Of a stretch of 61,143 nucleotides of DNA, positions 1 through 9,836 are shown one piece after another (positions within the stretch are counted from its first letter, which is position 1; the number at the start of each line of letters is the position of its first letter). The translations under genes and the position numbers were made by a program. The notes beneath the pieces were generated by a model that worked only from the letters and a program-made list of their open reading frames with translations, had not been told where the DNA came from and made no database searches. Source of the DNA: Burkholderiales bacterium. Its GTDB lineage: Bacteria; Pseudomonadota; Gammaproteobacteria; Burkholderiales; SG8-39. The DNA is taken from the NCBI GenBank assembly GCA_014860445.1, contig JACZJT010000002.1, forward strand, positions 1-61,143. The letters are read 5' to 3'.

Positions 1-55
1 GGAGAGGGCTGGGGTGAGGGTAGGGCTGTAACGCAATTATGTAATTCTCAATAGT

Positions 56-97
56 GTGTGCCAACGAACATACCGCCCCACAAAACTGGCAGATACT
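56..97 (+). promoter_or_regulatory. Crp-type palindrome and -10 upstream of the hybrid kinase
   Basis: The palindrome at 56-72 matches the window consensus GTGCGCNNGCGCACATA at 13 of 15 defined positions. The hexamer GATACT at 92-97 begins 29.5 bases from the palindrome centre, the same geometry as the other sites. The transcript would begin near 104 and leave a leader of about 100 nt before the kinase start at 202. The assignment as a promoter is inference from shared geometry. Confidence 0.6.
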
Positions 98-115
98 CGC
101 AGGATCGGGAATATT

Positions 116-143
116 AGGCGGGCTTGCGCCAATCAAGCCGCCT
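116..143 (+). other. Hairpin in the predicted 5' leader of the hybrid kinase gene
   Basis: Bases 116-126 and 134-143 are complementary: ten pairs with one bulged G and a 7-base loop. It lies just after the predicted transcription start near 104. There is no T-run, so it is not an obvious terminator; it may stabilise or regulate the leader. Function unknown. Confidence 0.4.
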
Positions 144-201
144 CGAAGGCAGAGCCCGCGTGCGCACAGTAGCGAAAAAGTAGCGAAAGCCCTGCAATCC
201 A

Positions 202-3200
202 ATGACATCTGACAAAATCATGCCATCGACCATTCACCCGAAAGAGCCTGGGCGGGAAACCGACGCAGTCGACCCTGCCGGCGCCAAGCCGCACGGCCAC
301 GAACGCGCCATCGATATCCGGCGCCATGAAATACTCCTCAAGACCGGCGCCTTGCAGGACGCCATTTTCAACAGCGCCAATTTCTCAAGCATCGCGACCG
401 ACGAAACCGGCGTGATTCAGATTTTCAACGTCGGCGCCGAACGCATGCTCGGCTACGCCGCCGACGACGTGATGAACAAAATCACGCCGGCGGACATTTC
501 CGATCCGCGCGAAATGATCGCGCGCGCCAAGGAGTTAAGCGCCGAACTCGGCACGCCGATCACGCCCGGCTTCGAGGCATTGGTGTTCAAGGCCTCGCGC
601 GGCATCGAGGACATCTACGAACTCACCTATATCCGCAAGGACGGCAGCCGCTTCCCGGCCGTGGTATCGGTCACCGCATTGCGCGACGAGCAAGAGGTGA
701 TTATCGGTTACCTGCTGATCGGCACCGACAATACCGCGCGCAAACAGGCGGAAGAAGCGCTGCTCAAGGCGGGTGCCCTGCAAAGCGCGATATTCAATAG
801 CGCCAACTTTTCCTGTATCGCCACCGATGCGAAAGGTGTCATCCAGATTTTCAACGTCGGCGCCGAGCGCATGCTCGGCTACGCAGCCGACGACGTCATG
901 AACAAGATCACGCCGGCCGACATTTCCGATCCGCAAGAGGTAGTAGCACGCGCCAAGGCGCTCAGCGCCGAACTCAGCACGTCGATCACGCCCGGCTTCG
1001 AGGCGCTGGTGTTCAAGGCCTCGCGCGGCATCGAAGACATCTACGAACTGACCTACATTCGCAAGGACGGCAGCCGCTTCCCGGCCGTGGTATCGATCAC
1101 GGCACTGCGCGACGAGCATGGGGTCATCATCGGTTACCTGCTGATCGGCACCGACAATACTGCGCGCAAACAGGCGGAAGCGGCGCTGCTCAAGGCGGGG
1201 GCCCTGCAGAGCGCGATTTTCTACAGCGCCAACTTCTCCAGCATCGCAACCGACGCGAAGGGCGTGATCCAGATTTTCAACGTCGGCGCCGAGCGCATGC
1301 TCGGCTACGCGGCCGCCGATGTCATGAACAAGATCACGCCGGCCGACATTTCCGATCCGCAGGAGGTAGTCGCACGCGCCAAGGCGCTCAGCGCCGAACT
1401 CGGCACGCCGATCACCCCCGGCTTCGAGGCCTTGGTGTTCAAGGCCTCGCGCGGGATCGAAGATATTTACGAGCTGACCTACATCCGCAAGGACGGCAGC
1501 CGCTTCCCGGCGGTGGTGTCGGTGACGGCGCTGCGCGACGCGGAAAACACGATCATCGGCTACCTGCTGATCGGCACCGACAATACCGCGCGCAAACAGA
1601 TCGAAGCCGAACAGAAAGTGCTCGCCCAACGCCTGCGCGACTACCAGTTCTACACCCGCTCCCTGTTCGAATCCAATATAGACGCACTGATAACTACCGA
1701 TCCCTCCGGCATCATCACCGATATCAACAAGCAGATGGAAGCGCTTACCGGTTGTACGCGCGACGAGCTGATTGGCGCGCCGTTCAAGGGCTATTTCACC
1801 GATCCGGAGCGCGCCGAAGCCGGCATCAAACTTGTGCTGAGTGAAAAGAAGGTAACCGACTACGAACTCACCGCGCGCGCCAGGGACGGCAAGGAAACCG
1901 TGGTTTCCTACAATGCAACCACGTTCTACGACCGGGACAGAAAACTGCAGGGCGTTTTCGCCGCTTCGCGCGACGTCACCGAAAGAAAACGCCTGGATCA
2001 GGTGTTGCAGGAGAAGAACATCGAACTCGAGGGCGTCACGGCTGCGGCGGAAAAGGCCAACCTCGCAAAGTCGGATTTCCTTTCCAGCATGAGCCACGAG
2101 CTGCGCAGTCCGCTCAATGCCATTCTCGGATTCTCGCAGTTGATGGAGTCGGACACCCCGCCGCCGACGCCTGCCCAAAAGGAAAGTATCACCCAGATAC
2201 TTCGGGCGGGATGGCATCTGCTGACGCTGATCAACGAAATTCTCGATCTGGCGAAAGTCGAGTCCGGGCAAATGCCGCTGTCGCGCGAGCCGGTATCGCT
2301 GGCCGAAGTTCTGCACGAGTGCCACGGCATGATCCATCCGCAGGCGCAGCAGCGCGATATCCAGATGGTGTTTCCGCGCCTCAACTCGCCGCATTTTGTC
2401 AACGCCGACCGGACTCGCCTGAAGCAGGTACTGATCAACCTGCTTTCCAACGCCATCAAATACAACGTCAAGGAAGGAAAGGTGGAAGTGACATGCGCCG
2501 AATCTGCTCCGGGGCACACCCGCGTAAGCGTCAGGGACACCGGCGCGGGACTTGATCCCGAGCAGCTGGCACAGTTGTTTCAGCCTTTCAAACGCCTGGG
2601 CCAGGAGGGCGGCGGCGAGGAAGGAACGGGCATCGGACTGGTGGTCGCCAAGCGCCTGGTCGAGCTGATGGGCGGCACGATAGGCGTGGACAGCACCCTC
2701 GGTGAGGGCAGCGTGTTCTGGTTCGACCTCGTCAACGCCATGGAGCAGCGGCTTGCCAGCGGCACGGACGAGGCAGCGGTGATTGCGGCGACGCCCGCGC
2801 TGCGGACGGCTCGCCTGCGCACCCTGCTCTATGTCGAAGACAACCCCGCCAACCTGAAATTGGTCGAACAGATCATCGCGCGCCGCTCGGATATCTGCCT
2901 GCTTACTGCAGTGAATGGCAATCTCGGCCTGCAGCTTGCGCGCGACAACAAGCCGGAGGTGATCCTGATGGACATCAACCTGCCCGGCATGAGCGGATTC
3001 GACGCCCTGCAAGTACTTCGTTCCGACCCCGCCACGGCGCACATCCCGGTGATCGCCGTCAGCGCCAATGCAATGCAACGCGATATCGAGCGCGGCATGA
3101 AGGCCGGATTTTTCCGCTATATAACCAAGCCGATCAAAGTCGGCCCGTTCCTCGAAGCTGTGGACATGGCGCTGCAATTGGCAGGACACGCGCCCGCCGA

Positions 3201-3210
3201 GAGCACATGA
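202..3210 (+). CDS. Hybrid sensor histidine kinase with three near-identical PAS units
   Basis: A soluble hybrid histidine kinase of 1,002 residues. Three nearly identical PAS/PAC units fill residues ~45-470, followed by a fourth, divergent PAS (~480-595), a HisKA domain with the H-box SHELRSPLN (~630-640), a HATPase_c domain with N box (LLSNAIKYN) and G boxes (DTGAGL, GTGIGL), and a C-terminal receiver (~875-1000) with the phospho-acceptor Asp in MDINLPG and the conserved KP. No membrane segment is visible, so it should sense an internal signal. Its stop overlaps the start of the next receiver gene (ATGA), so the two are co-translated, and the two receivers are close paralogues. ATG 202 lacks a clear ribosome site; ATG 220 is an alternative. 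Ligand and output are unknown. Confidence 0.9.
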   Translation: MTSDKIMPSTIHPKEPGRETDAVDPAGAKPHGHERAIDIRRHEILLKTGALQDAIFNSANFSSIATDETGVIQIFNVGAERMLGYAADDVMNKITPADISDPREMIARAKELSAELGTPITPGFEALVFKASRGIEDIYELTYIRKDGSRFPAVVSVTALRDEQEVIIGYLLIGTDNTARKQAEEALLKAGALQSAIFNSANFSCIATDAKGVIQIFNVGAERMLGYAADDVMNKITPADISDPQEVVARAKALSAELSTSITPGFEALVFKASRGIEDIYELTYIRKDGSRFPAVVSITALRDEHGVIIGYLLIGTDNTARKQAEAALLKAGALQSAIFYSANFSSIATDAKGVIQIFNVGAERMLGYAAADVMNKITPADISDPQEVVARAKALSAELGTPITPGFEALVFKASRGIEDIYELTYIRKDGSRFPAVVSVTALRDAENTIIGYLLIGTDNTARKQIEAEQKVLAQRLRDYQFYTRSLFESNIDALITTDPSGIITDINKQMEALTGCTRDELIGAPFKGYFTDPERAEAGIKLVLSEKKVTDYELTARARDGKETVVSYNATTFYDRDRKLQGVFAASRDVTERKRLDQVLQEKNIELEGVTAAAEKANLAKSDFLSSMSHELRSPLNAILGFSQLMESDTPPPTPAQKESITQILRAGWHLLTLINEILDLAKVESGQMPLSREPVSLAEVLHECHGMIHPQAQQRDIQMVFPRLNSPHFVNADRTRLKQVLINLLSNAIKYNVKEGKVEVTCAESAPGHTRVSVRDTGAGLDPEQLAQLFQPFKRLGQEGGGEEGTGIGLVVAKRLVELMGGTIGVDSTLGEGSVFWFDLVNAMEQRLASGTDEAAVIAATPALRTARLRTLLYVEDNPANLKLVEQIIARRSDICLLTAVNGNLGLQLARDNKPEVILMDINLPGMSGFDALQVLRSDPATAHIPVIAVSANAMQRDIERGMKAGFFRYITKPIKVGPFLEAVDMALQLAGHAPAEST
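334..1611 (+). repeat. Three tandem 426-bp direct repeats, each one PAS domain
   Basis: Units at 334-759, 760-1185 and 1186-1611 each encode 142 residues with only scattered differences. Stretches such as FNVGAERMLGYAA and FKASRGIEDIYELTYIRKDG are the same in all three. The period is exactly 426 bp, so copies can be gained or lost in frame by recombination. Confidence 0.95.
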
Positions 3211-3641
3211 TCAAGGACGACGTGAAGGACCCCCACGCAGCGCGGCTGCACACCTTGCTCTACGTCGAGGACGACACGGCGAATCTGAAACTGGTCGCGC
3301 AGATCATCGCCCGCCACCCCGATATGCGCCTGCTGAGCGCGGTGAATGGGAATAGCGGCATCGAGATTGCGCGCGCGTCCCTGCCGGAAGCGATCGTGAT
3401 GGACATCAATCTGCCCGACATCAACGGATTCAAAGCCCTGGCAATCCTGCGCGCAGACCCGGCCACGGCGCACATCCCGGTCATCGCCCTCAGCGCCAAC
3501 GCCGATCCACTGAACATCGAGAGCGGCCTGGAGGCGGGATTCTTCCGCTATCTCACCAAGCCGATCGGCGTCGACGAACTCGTGGACGCGCTGGAAATGG
3601 CGCTGGCAGTCGCAGGAAAGCGTTTCGGCAGGAACAAATAG
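3207..3641 (+). CDS. Single-domain response regulator
   Basis: A 144-residue stand-alone receiver (CheY-like). It has the acidic pair in LYVEDD, the acceptor Asp in MDINLPD, the Ser/Thr position in ALSANA and the conserved Lys in LTKP. There is no output domain, so it probably relays phosphate from the upstream kinase or acts by protein contact. It overlaps the kinase stop by four bases (ATGA) and closely resembles that kinase's own receiver (both have LLYVED..ANLKLV.QIIAR), which suggests it arose by duplication of the C-terminal domain. Confidence 0.9.
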   Translation: MIKDDVKDPHAARLHTLLYVEDDTANLKLVAQIIARHPDMRLLSAVNGNSGIEIARASLPEAIVMDINLPDINGFKALAILRADPATAHIPVIALSANADPLNIESGLEAGFFRYLTKPIGVDELVDALEMALAVAGKRFGRNK

Positions 3642-3656
3642 CGAAGCACGATTCTC

Positions 3657-3892
3657 ATGCTCAGCGCGTCCGAGTTTCGTCAGGGCAGGATTCTGATAGT
3701 CGACGATTGGCCGGCCAATATCCTGCCGCTCGAAGGCATGCTGTCCCGCGCCGGCGACGTCCTGCCTTACGTCTACCATGGACCCGCGTGCTGTACTCGT
3801 GCTCCACCGCGACTAGCGCTGCACCCTGATCCTGCGCGACCTGCGGATGCCGGGGTGATGCCGCCTTCCAAACGCTGATCCGAACGGCGCGG
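3657..3892 (+). pseudogene. Decayed response regulator gene (frameshifted receiver)
   Basis: The first ~30 codons read like a receiver start (GRILIVDDWPANILPLEGML). The next conserved pieces continue in other frames: STMDPRAVLVLHRD, then a TAG stop, then LILRDLRMPG around the expected phospho-acceptor Asp, then DAAFQTLIRT in a third frame. At least two frameshifts and one stop interrupt it, and nothing remains after ~3892, where a regulatory palindrome begins. It is the remnant of a longer receiver protein of a type different from its two intact neighbours. Confidence 0.75.
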
Positions 3893-3897
3893 CGTAT

Positions 3898-3914
3898 GTG
3901 TGCCAGCGCACAGA
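3898..3914 (+). promoter_or_regulatory. Crp-type palindrome upstream of kaiC
   Basis: GTGTGCCAGCGCACAGA matches the window consensus at 13 of 15 positions and lies 153 bases before kaiC. The hexamer at the standard distance (3934-3939, TAAACG) is poor, so the promoter assignment here is weaker than at the other sites. Confidence 0.45.
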
Positions 3915-4050
3915 CCACCGAAAATAAACGGCATAAACGTAGCAGATTACGGACATAAAAAGTCACTGTCCTGAGCGGCTTGTTGGTGCTCTTCCCTCGA
4001 TAGCTGTCGCGCGATCTGTCTCCAGAGCCGCCCCACCTTGAATTGGGGGG

Positions 4051-5808
4051 ATGCGGAACGTGTTTCCGAGAAAGCAAAGATTCAAAAGCCTGACAAAAGC
4101 CAAGACCGGCGTCGTCGGTTTTGATGCGATCACCGGTGGCGGCCTGCCGCAAGGCCGCACAACCCTGCTCCTGGGCGGACCGGGCTCGGGCAAGACCGTC
4201 TTCGCCCTGCAATTTCTGGCCCACGGGGCGAACGCGCACAAGGAGGCGGGCATTTTCGTTGCATTCGAAGAGGCCTCCACGCGCATCATGAACAACGCCG
4301 CAAGTTTCGGCTGGAAACTCCCGGAGTTGCAGCGCAGGAAGAAGTTGTATTTCATGGATGCGCAACCGCTGCCCAACCTGGTCCAGTCGGGCGATTTCGA
4401 TCTCGGCGGCATGCTGTCGGCGCTGGAGGTCAAGATCAAGGAAACGGGCGCGCGACGGATCGTGTTCGACGCCCTGGATGTATTGTTGGCGCTGCTGCCC
4501 GACCTGGCGGCGGAAAGGCGCGAAATCTACCGGCTGCATGCGTGGTTGCTGGCGCACGATCTGACCGCCATCGTCACCCTGAAGTCCGGGGCGGACGATT
4601 CCTACTCGATCAGCCAGCAGCCCTTCGGCTTCATGCAATTCATGGTGGACTGCGCGGTCATCCTCAATCACGGCGTGGTGACCGGTGTATCGCAACGCAG
4701 CCTGCGCGTGCAGAAGTATCGCGGTTCGAGCTTCGATGAAAATGAATCGGCGTTCCTTATCGGCGCGAGCGGATTCGAAGTCGCCGTCGCGCACGCCCTG
4801 ACCCGCGCCGACAGCAAGGTGAGCAGCGAGCGCGTTTCCAGCGGCGTGCAGCGGCTCGATACCATGCTCGGCGGCGGTTACTACCGCGGCGCCAGCGTGC
4901 TGGTTACCGGCTTCTCCGGCACCGCCAAGACGACCTTGTGCGGGGCATTCGCTGAGGCGGCGTGCAAGCGCGGCGAGCGCACCCTGTTCGTCTGTTTCGA
5001 CACCAACAGCACCGAGGTGGTCCGCAACCTGTCCTCGGTCGGCATCCGGCTGGATCGCTACGTCAAGAACGGTTCCTTGCGCATGATTTCGGCGCGCGTC
5101 ATCACCGGCAGCGCCGAAACCTACCTGGTGCGCATCAAGGCGCTGGCGAAGGAACATCGCGCCCGCTGCGTGGTGATCGATCCGGTGTCCGCGTGGTCCA
5201 AATCCGGCAGCGACCTGAGCGCACAAAGCGTGGCGGACCGCTTGATCGACTGGTCCAAGGGCGACGGCACCACGCTGGTCTGCACCAGCCTGCTCGACGA
5301 GATGTCCGGCCAGGGCGAGGGCGGCTCGCAGCTGCAGATCTCGGCGCTGGTGGACACCTGGATCCATCTGAATTACCTGATGCAGGCCGGCGAGCGCAAC
5401 CGCGGCCTGTCCATCGTCAAATCGCGCGGCACCTCGCACTCGAACCAGGTGCGCGAGCTGATCCTGAGCGAAGCGGGCGTCAATCTGGCCGACACCTACA
5501 CCGCGGGCGGCGAGGTGCTGATGGGCACGCTGCGCTGGGAAAAGGAGCGCGCCGAGCGGGCTGCGCACGAGGTCGCCGAGGTCGCCGAAAAACTGAAAAC
5601 CGTCAGACTCGACGCCGAGGAGGCCGAACTCGAGGTGCGCCTGAAGTCGCTGCAGACCGAACTCGTGGCAAAACAGGTGGAGAAGGACTTGCTGGTTCGC
5701 ACCACGCAAAGCGAGAAGGGCGAAGCGTCGCGCGGTCGCACCCAGATGAAAGAGCTGCGCGGCGCCGATGCAGCGACCGAGCGGCGCAAGGGGCACCGTC
5801 ATGGCTAG
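4051..5808 (+). CDS. kaiC: KaiC-like double RecA-fold ATPase
   Basis: A 585-residue protein with two KaiC (RecA-like) domains plus a charged, coiled-coil-like tail (~500-580). The CI half has a normal P-loop GGPGSGKT (~41-48) and the paired catalytic glutamates (VAFEEAS). The CII half has an unusual P-loop GFSGTAKTT (~286-294), and the position of the catalytic glutamates reads CFDTNS. Around the phosphorylation site of cyanobacterial KaiC (ISTITDT) this protein has ISALVDT, so the Ser is kept and the Thr is Ala. In non-cyanobacterial bacteria KaiC/KaiB pairs act in stress or signalling rather than in a full clock; no kaiA is present. It overlaps kaiB by eight bases. The start is supported by a G-rich stretch directly before ATG 4051. 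Confidence 0.88.
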   Translation: MRNVFPRKQRFKSLTKAKTGVVGFDAITGGGLPQGRTTLLLGGPGSGKTVFALQFLAHGANAHKEAGIFVAFEEASTRIMNNAASFGWKLPELQRRKKLYFMDAQPLPNLVQSGDFDLGGMLSALEVKIKETGARRIVFDALDVLLALLPDLAAERREIYRLHAWLLAHDLTAIVTLKSGADDSYSISQQPFGFMQFMVDCAVILNHGVVTGVSQRSLRVQKYRGSSFDENESAFLIGASGFEVAVAHALTRADSKVSSERVSSGVQRLDTMLGGGYYRGASVLVTGFSGTAKTTLCGAFAEAACKRGERTLFVCFDTNSTEVVRNLSSVGIRLDRYVKNGSLRMISARVITGSAETYLVRIKALAKEHRARCVVIDPVSAWSKSGSDLSAQSVADRLIDWSKGDGTTLVCTSLLDEMSGQGEGGSQLQISALVDTWIHLNYLMQAGERNRGLSIVKSRGTSHSNQVRELILSEAGVNLADTYTAGGEVLMGTLRWEKERAERAAHEVAEVAEKLKTVRLDAEEAELEVRLKSLQTELVAKQVEKDLLVRTTQSEKGEASRGRTQMKELRGADAATERRKGHRHG

Positions 5809-6091
5809 GCGCGCCCGGTTCAAATTCCGGATATACGTCGCAGGCGAAGCGCTGAACTCGGTGCAGGCGCTCGCCAACCTGCGGTCGATTTGTCTGATCC
5901 ATCTGCCGAATCGGCACGGGATAGAAATTGTGGATGTGTTCAAGCAACCCGAGCGTGCACTGGCCGACGGCATCTTCATGACGCCGACCCTGGTCAAGCT
6001 CAGCCCATCTCCCGCGACGAGGATTGTCGGCTCGCTCAGCCATCTGCCAACCGTGTTACAGGCTCTGGGACTCGAAGCCGTCGCAGCATGA
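5801..6091 (+). CDS. kaiB: KaiB-like thioredoxin-fold protein
   Basis: 96 residues with the KaiB hallmarks: the start FRIYVAGEALNSVQAL, then VDVFKQP, TPTLVKLSP.P and RI.GSL. KaiB binds the KaiC ring, and in cyanobacteria it changes fold to do so. I chose ATG 5801, which overlaps the end of kaiC, because the protein then begins as other KaiB proteins do; an upstream in-frame ATG at 5768 lies deeper in kaiC and adds unrelated residues. Its TGA overlaps the next ATG (6088), so kaiC, kaiB and the EAL protein are translationally linked. Confidence 0.87.
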   Translation: MARRARFKFRIYVAGEALNSVQALANLRSICLIHLPNRHGIEIVDVFKQPERALADGIFMTPTLVKLSPSPATRIVGSLSHLPTVLQALGLEAVAA

Positions 6092-9000
6092 AACCGAGTG
6101 AGCCGTTCCTGCCGGAAGATGCGAACCGCGAAATTACCGCGCTGATCCAGCTGCTGCACCGCACGGAGCAGCGCCTGGAGGCGCTGACGGGCGGCGAAGT
6201 GGATGCGGTGGCGGACCAGGACGGCCGCACCTTGCTGTTGCAGCGCGCGCAGGACCATCAGCGTCACAGCGAGGCTGCCAGGCAGGCCGCAATTCTCAAC
6301 GCACTGCCCGCGCATATCGCATTGCTCGACGCCCAGGGGCGCATTCTCGCGGTGAACCAGGCATGGCAGCAATTTGCCGGCGCCAATGCGCTGCAGGGCC
6401 CGGATTACGCAATCGGCGTCAATTACCTCGAGGTTTGCGAGCGCGCGCGGGGCGATGACGCCGCCGATGCGCGGCGGGCGGCTGCAGGCATACGTGCCGT
6501 GCTGGATGGCTCTGAAATGCGCTTTTCAATCGAATATCCCTGCCACTCACCGGCGCAGCAGCGCTGGTTCCTGATGACCATCACGCCGCTGACGGCGGGG
6601 CCTAGGCCGAATGGCGCCGTCGCCATGCACCTGAACATCACGGAACGCAAGACGGCCGAGCTCGCATTGCAGGAAAAAGAAAACCAGCTTTCCGAAGCCC
6701 TGGCCATTGCCAGGATAGGCTATTGGGAATATGAGTATTCCTCGGACGAATTCATATTCAATGACCAATACTATTCGCTGCACCGGACTACTGCCGCGGA
6801 CGCGGGCGGCTATCGGATGTCCTCTGCCGATTTTGCCCGTCGCTATATGTATGCCGAAGACGCAGTCATCGTTGGTCAAAACGTTCGATTGGCCTTCGAA
6901 TCCCCGGATCCGGGTTATTCTGCAAAGGTTGAGGTTCGCGTATTAAGCGGGAATGGCGACATCATCTGGGTGGAAACCCGTATCAATACCCAGAAGGACT
7001 TGCAAGGCAACACAATCCGGCTGATCGGCGTCAATCAAGATATCACCGAACGCAAGCGCGCCGAGGATGCGCTGCGCGAGAGCGAGTCACGCTTTCGCGC
7101 CCTGACGGAAATGTCCTCCGACTTCTACTGGCAAAGCGACGCCGAACACCGGCTCAACGCTCGCACCTCGGCGAACGAGACACCGACCGCAGTTGCGGCC
7201 TTCGCGCGCGGCACGCAGATCGGCAAACGCCGCTGGGAGATCGAGCATCTCTCGCCAGACGCTGCCGGCTGGCAGGCGCATCGGGTCATGCTCGATGCGC
7301 GGTTACCTTTCCGCGATTTTGAGCTTTCACGGCTCGGAGCCGATGGCGTGGAGCACTATATTTCGGTCAGTGGCGACCCGACGTTCTCTGCCTCCGGCGC
7401 GTTCGAAGGATACCGCGGGGTCGGTAAGGACATCACCGAGCGCAAGGCAGCGGAACAGAGGATTAGCTACCTCAACCGCGTATATGCCGTACTGAGCGGC
7501 ATCAATACGCTTATCGTGCGCGTGCACGACCAAGCCACGCTCTTCGGCGAGGCGTGCAGGGTCGCAGTCGAACTGGGCGGGTTTCGCATGTCCTGGATAG
7601 GAATGGTCGATCGCGACGCGACCAAGATCGTCCTGGCGGGTTCGGCAGGCGTAGGTGACGAGCTCCTTTCCGGCCTCAAGGATCGATTTTCATCGGGCGA
7701 GGATGCATCGCTCGGAACGACCATTGCCGCAGAAGTGATCCGGGAGAAGAAAGTCATCGTGACGCGCGATCTTCTCGACAATCCCCTGGTTGCCTTCGGC
7801 AAGCAATACGCCGAATGCGGCATCGGATCGATGGCCATATTGCCGCTGCTGAATACGGGCGAAGCGGTGGGGGTACTCGCGCTGTACGCCGAAGAAAGTG
7901 AATTCTTCCACGCTGGAGAGCTGAAACTTTTGACAGAGTTGGCCGGAGATATTGCGTTCGCGATCGAAAATATCGAAGTGGAGACGACGTTAGCGCACCT
8001 TAGTCGAATTCAGGCGGTCATGGGTAGAATCGGCCGCCTGATTGTGCATATGCGAGACAGCGAAGAGCTTTTCCGTGAAGCGTGCGTGATCGCCGTCGAG
8101 GCCGGCGGGTTCCGCATGAGCATGCTATGCCTGTTCGATCGAAGCACGACGAAGATCGTCCCGGTCGCCTCGGCAGGCAAGAATCCGGAAGTTCTCGACG
8201 AGATCAAGAATGCCTTGTCCTCGGGTGCGCAAGCGGCAAATACCTTGATCGCGCAGGCGATCCGCGAGAGAAAGGCCGTCGTCGCCAATCGTTCGCAGGA
8301 AGATTCAAGAATCGTGATCGGCAACATGGCGTACCGCGAAGCGAAAATCAACTCGATCGCCGTACTTCCCCTTATCGTCGCCGATGAAACGCTCGGGGTG
8401 CTGGTGCTGTACGCCAATGAACCCGATTTCTTCGATGAAGCAGAGATGACCTTGTTGACCGACCTGACCGACGATATCGCATTCGCGATGGACAATATCG
8501 AAAAGGCGGAAAAGCTCAATTACCTTGCGTATTACGACGCCCTTACCGGTCTGGCAAACCGCACGCTGTTTCTCGAGCGCCTGGCGCAGCACAAGCGCAA
8601 CGCGGTCAGGAATGGACAGAATCTCGCCTTGTTCCTGATCGATCTGGAGCGTTTTAGGAACATCAATGACAGCCTCGGCCGGGTCGCCGGCGACGCGCTC
8701 CTTTGCCAGGTAGCCGAGTGGCTGACGCAAATGACGGGCGATGCGAGCCTGCTGGCGCGAATAGATTCGGATCACTTCGCCGGGGTACTGCCGGAAGTGA
8801 AGCGCGAAGGCAACGTGGCGCGGCTGATGGAGAAAGAGGTCAAGGCGTTCATGGAGCATCCATTTCGCCTGAATGAGGCCATATTCCGCATCGTCCCCAA
8901 GATCGGCATAGCGATTTACCCCGGCGACGGCGCGGACGCCGAGACTTTGTTCAGGAACGCCGAGGCGGCACTAAAGAAAGCCAAGGCGAGCGGTGAGCGC

Positions 9001-9825
9001 TACCTGTTCTACACGCAGAGCATGATGGACTCGGTCGCCGGCAAGCTGAGCATGGAGAATAAGCTGCGCCTGGCTTTGGACGACGGCGAATTCGTGCTGC
9101 ACTATCAGCCCAAAGTGAGCCTGGCGAGCGGCAAACTCATGGGCGCCGAAGCCCTGATCCGCTGGAACGATCCGCGCAACGGCCTGGTGCCGCCGGGCCG
9201 CTTCATCCCGATCCTGGAAGAGACCGGACTGATCCACGAAGTCGGACGCTGGGCGCTGCACCAGGCGATCGCGGATTATCTGCGCTGGCGCGCCGCGGGA
9301 CTGCCTGCCGTGCGCATCGCGGTGAACGTATCGGCGCTGCAACTGCGCAATCGCGGCTTCATCGAAGAGGTCAGACAGGCCATTGGCGTAGACGCGCAGG
9401 CGGCGGCGGGGCTGGAATTGGAGATCACCGAAAGCCTGATCATGGAGGACGTCAAGGGCACCATTGCCAGCCTGCAGGTGATCCGCGAGCTGGGCGTGAG
9501 CATCGCCGTCGACGACTTCGGCACCGGCTTCTCCTCGCTCGCCTACCTCGCCAAGCTGCCGGTGAACACGCTAAAAATCGACCGCTCCTTCGTGATCGAT
9601 ATGACTGCCGGGCCGCAGGGGCTGGCGCTGGTGTCCACCATAATCAAGCTCGCGCATTCACTCGAGCTCAACGTTGTGGCCGAAGGCGTCGAAACCGAGG
9701 AGCAGTCGCACCTGCTGCGCCTGCTCGCCTGCGACGAAATGCAGGGTTTCCTTTTCAGCAAGCCGGTGCCCCGCGACATCTTCGAAACACGGTTCCTGGC
9801 CCCGCCCGCCGCGGCTGCATCTTAG
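6088..9825 (+). CDS. PAS-PAS-PAS-GAF-GAF-GGDEF-EAL c-di-GMP phosphodiesterase
   Basis: 1,245 residues. An N-terminal helix with LTGGEVDAV (~30-40) leads into three PAS domains (~65-455), two GAF domains (~460-810), a GGDEF fold and an EAL domain (~985-1240). The GGDEF signature has decayed to SDHFA, so cyclase activity is unlikely. The EAL domain keeps its expected motifs: [39 protein letters not shown] and QGFLFSKP. It is therefore predicted to hydrolyse cyclic di-GMP in the cytoplasm under control of its PAS/GAF sensors. The start at 6088 overlaps the kaiB stop (ATGA), making a Kai/c-di-GMP operon. The next gene is a close paralogue over its C-terminal half. Confidence 0.88.
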   Translation: MKPSEPFLPEDANREITALIQLLHRTEQRLEALTGGEVDAVADQDGRTLLLQRAQDHQRHSEAARQAAILNALPAHIALLDAQGRILAVNQAWQQFAGANALQGPDYAIGVNYLEVCERARGDDAADARRAAAGIRAVLDGSEMRFSIEYPCHSPAQQRWFLMTITPLTAGPRPNGAVAMHLNITERKTAELALQEKENQLSEALAIARIGYWEYEYSSDEFIFNDQYYSLHRTTAADAGGYRMSSADFARRYMYAEDAVIVGQNVRLAFESPDPGYSAKVEVRVLSGNGDIIWVETRINTQKDLQGNTIRLIGVNQDITERKRAEDALRESESRFRALTEMSSDFYWQSDAEHRLNARTSANETPTAVAAFARGTQIGKRRWEIEHLSPDAAGWQAHRVMLDARLPFRDFELSRLGADGVEHYISVSGDPTFSASGAFEGYRGVGKDITERKAAEQRISYLNRVYAVLSGINTLIVRVHDQATLFGEACRVAVELGGFRMSWIGMVDRDATKIVLAGSAGVGDELLSGLKDRFSSGEDASLGTTIAAEVIREKKVIVTRDLLDNPLVAFGKQYAECGIGSMAILPLLNTGEAVGVLALYAEESEFFHAGELKLLTELAGDIAFAIENIEVETTLAHLSRIQAVMGRIGRLIVHMRDSEELFREACVIAVEAGGFRMSMLCLFDRSTTKIVPVASAGKNPEVLDEIKNALSSGAQAANTLIAQAIRERKAVVANRSQEDSRIVIGNMAYREAKINSIAVLPLIVADETLGVLVLYANEPDFFDEAEMTLLTDLTDDIAFAMDNIEKAEKLNYLAYYDALTGLANRTLFLERLAQHKRNAVRNGQNLALFLIDLERFRNINDSLGRVAGDALLCQVAEWLTQMTGDASLLARIDSDHFAGVLPEVKREGNVARLMEKEVKAFMEHPFRLNEAIFRIVPKIGIAIYPGDGADAETLFRNAEAALKKAKASGERYLFYTQSMMDSVAGKLSMENKLRLALDDGEFVLHYQPKVSLASGKLMGAEALIRWNDPRNGLVPPGRFIPILEETGLIHEVGRWALHQAIADYLRWRAAGLPAVRIAVNVSALQLRNRGFIEEVRQAIGVDAQAAAGLELEITESLIMEDVKGTIASLQVIRELGVSIAVDDFGTGFSSLAYLAKLPVNTLKIDRSFVIDMTAGPQGLALVSTIIKLAHSLELNVVAEGVETEEQSHLLRLLACDEMQGFLFSKPVPRDIFETRFLAPPAAAAS

Positions 9826-9836
9826 CCCGGACCTCG

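Noticed and set aside
150-166. GCGTGCGCACAG half-site upstream of the kinase gene
   Set aside because: Right half matches but the left half does not, and it lies downstream of the predicted start from the site at 56.
535-3189. Very long open frame antisense to the hybrid kinase gene (884 codons)
   Set aside because: Explained by GC-rich codon use in the opposite strand; its translation is Arg/His/Gln-rich and repeats as a shadow of the PAS units, with no domain.
3661-6372. Long antisense frame (903 codons) across kaiC/kaiB
   Set aside because: Runs opposite to three clear protein genes and shows no recognisable domain.
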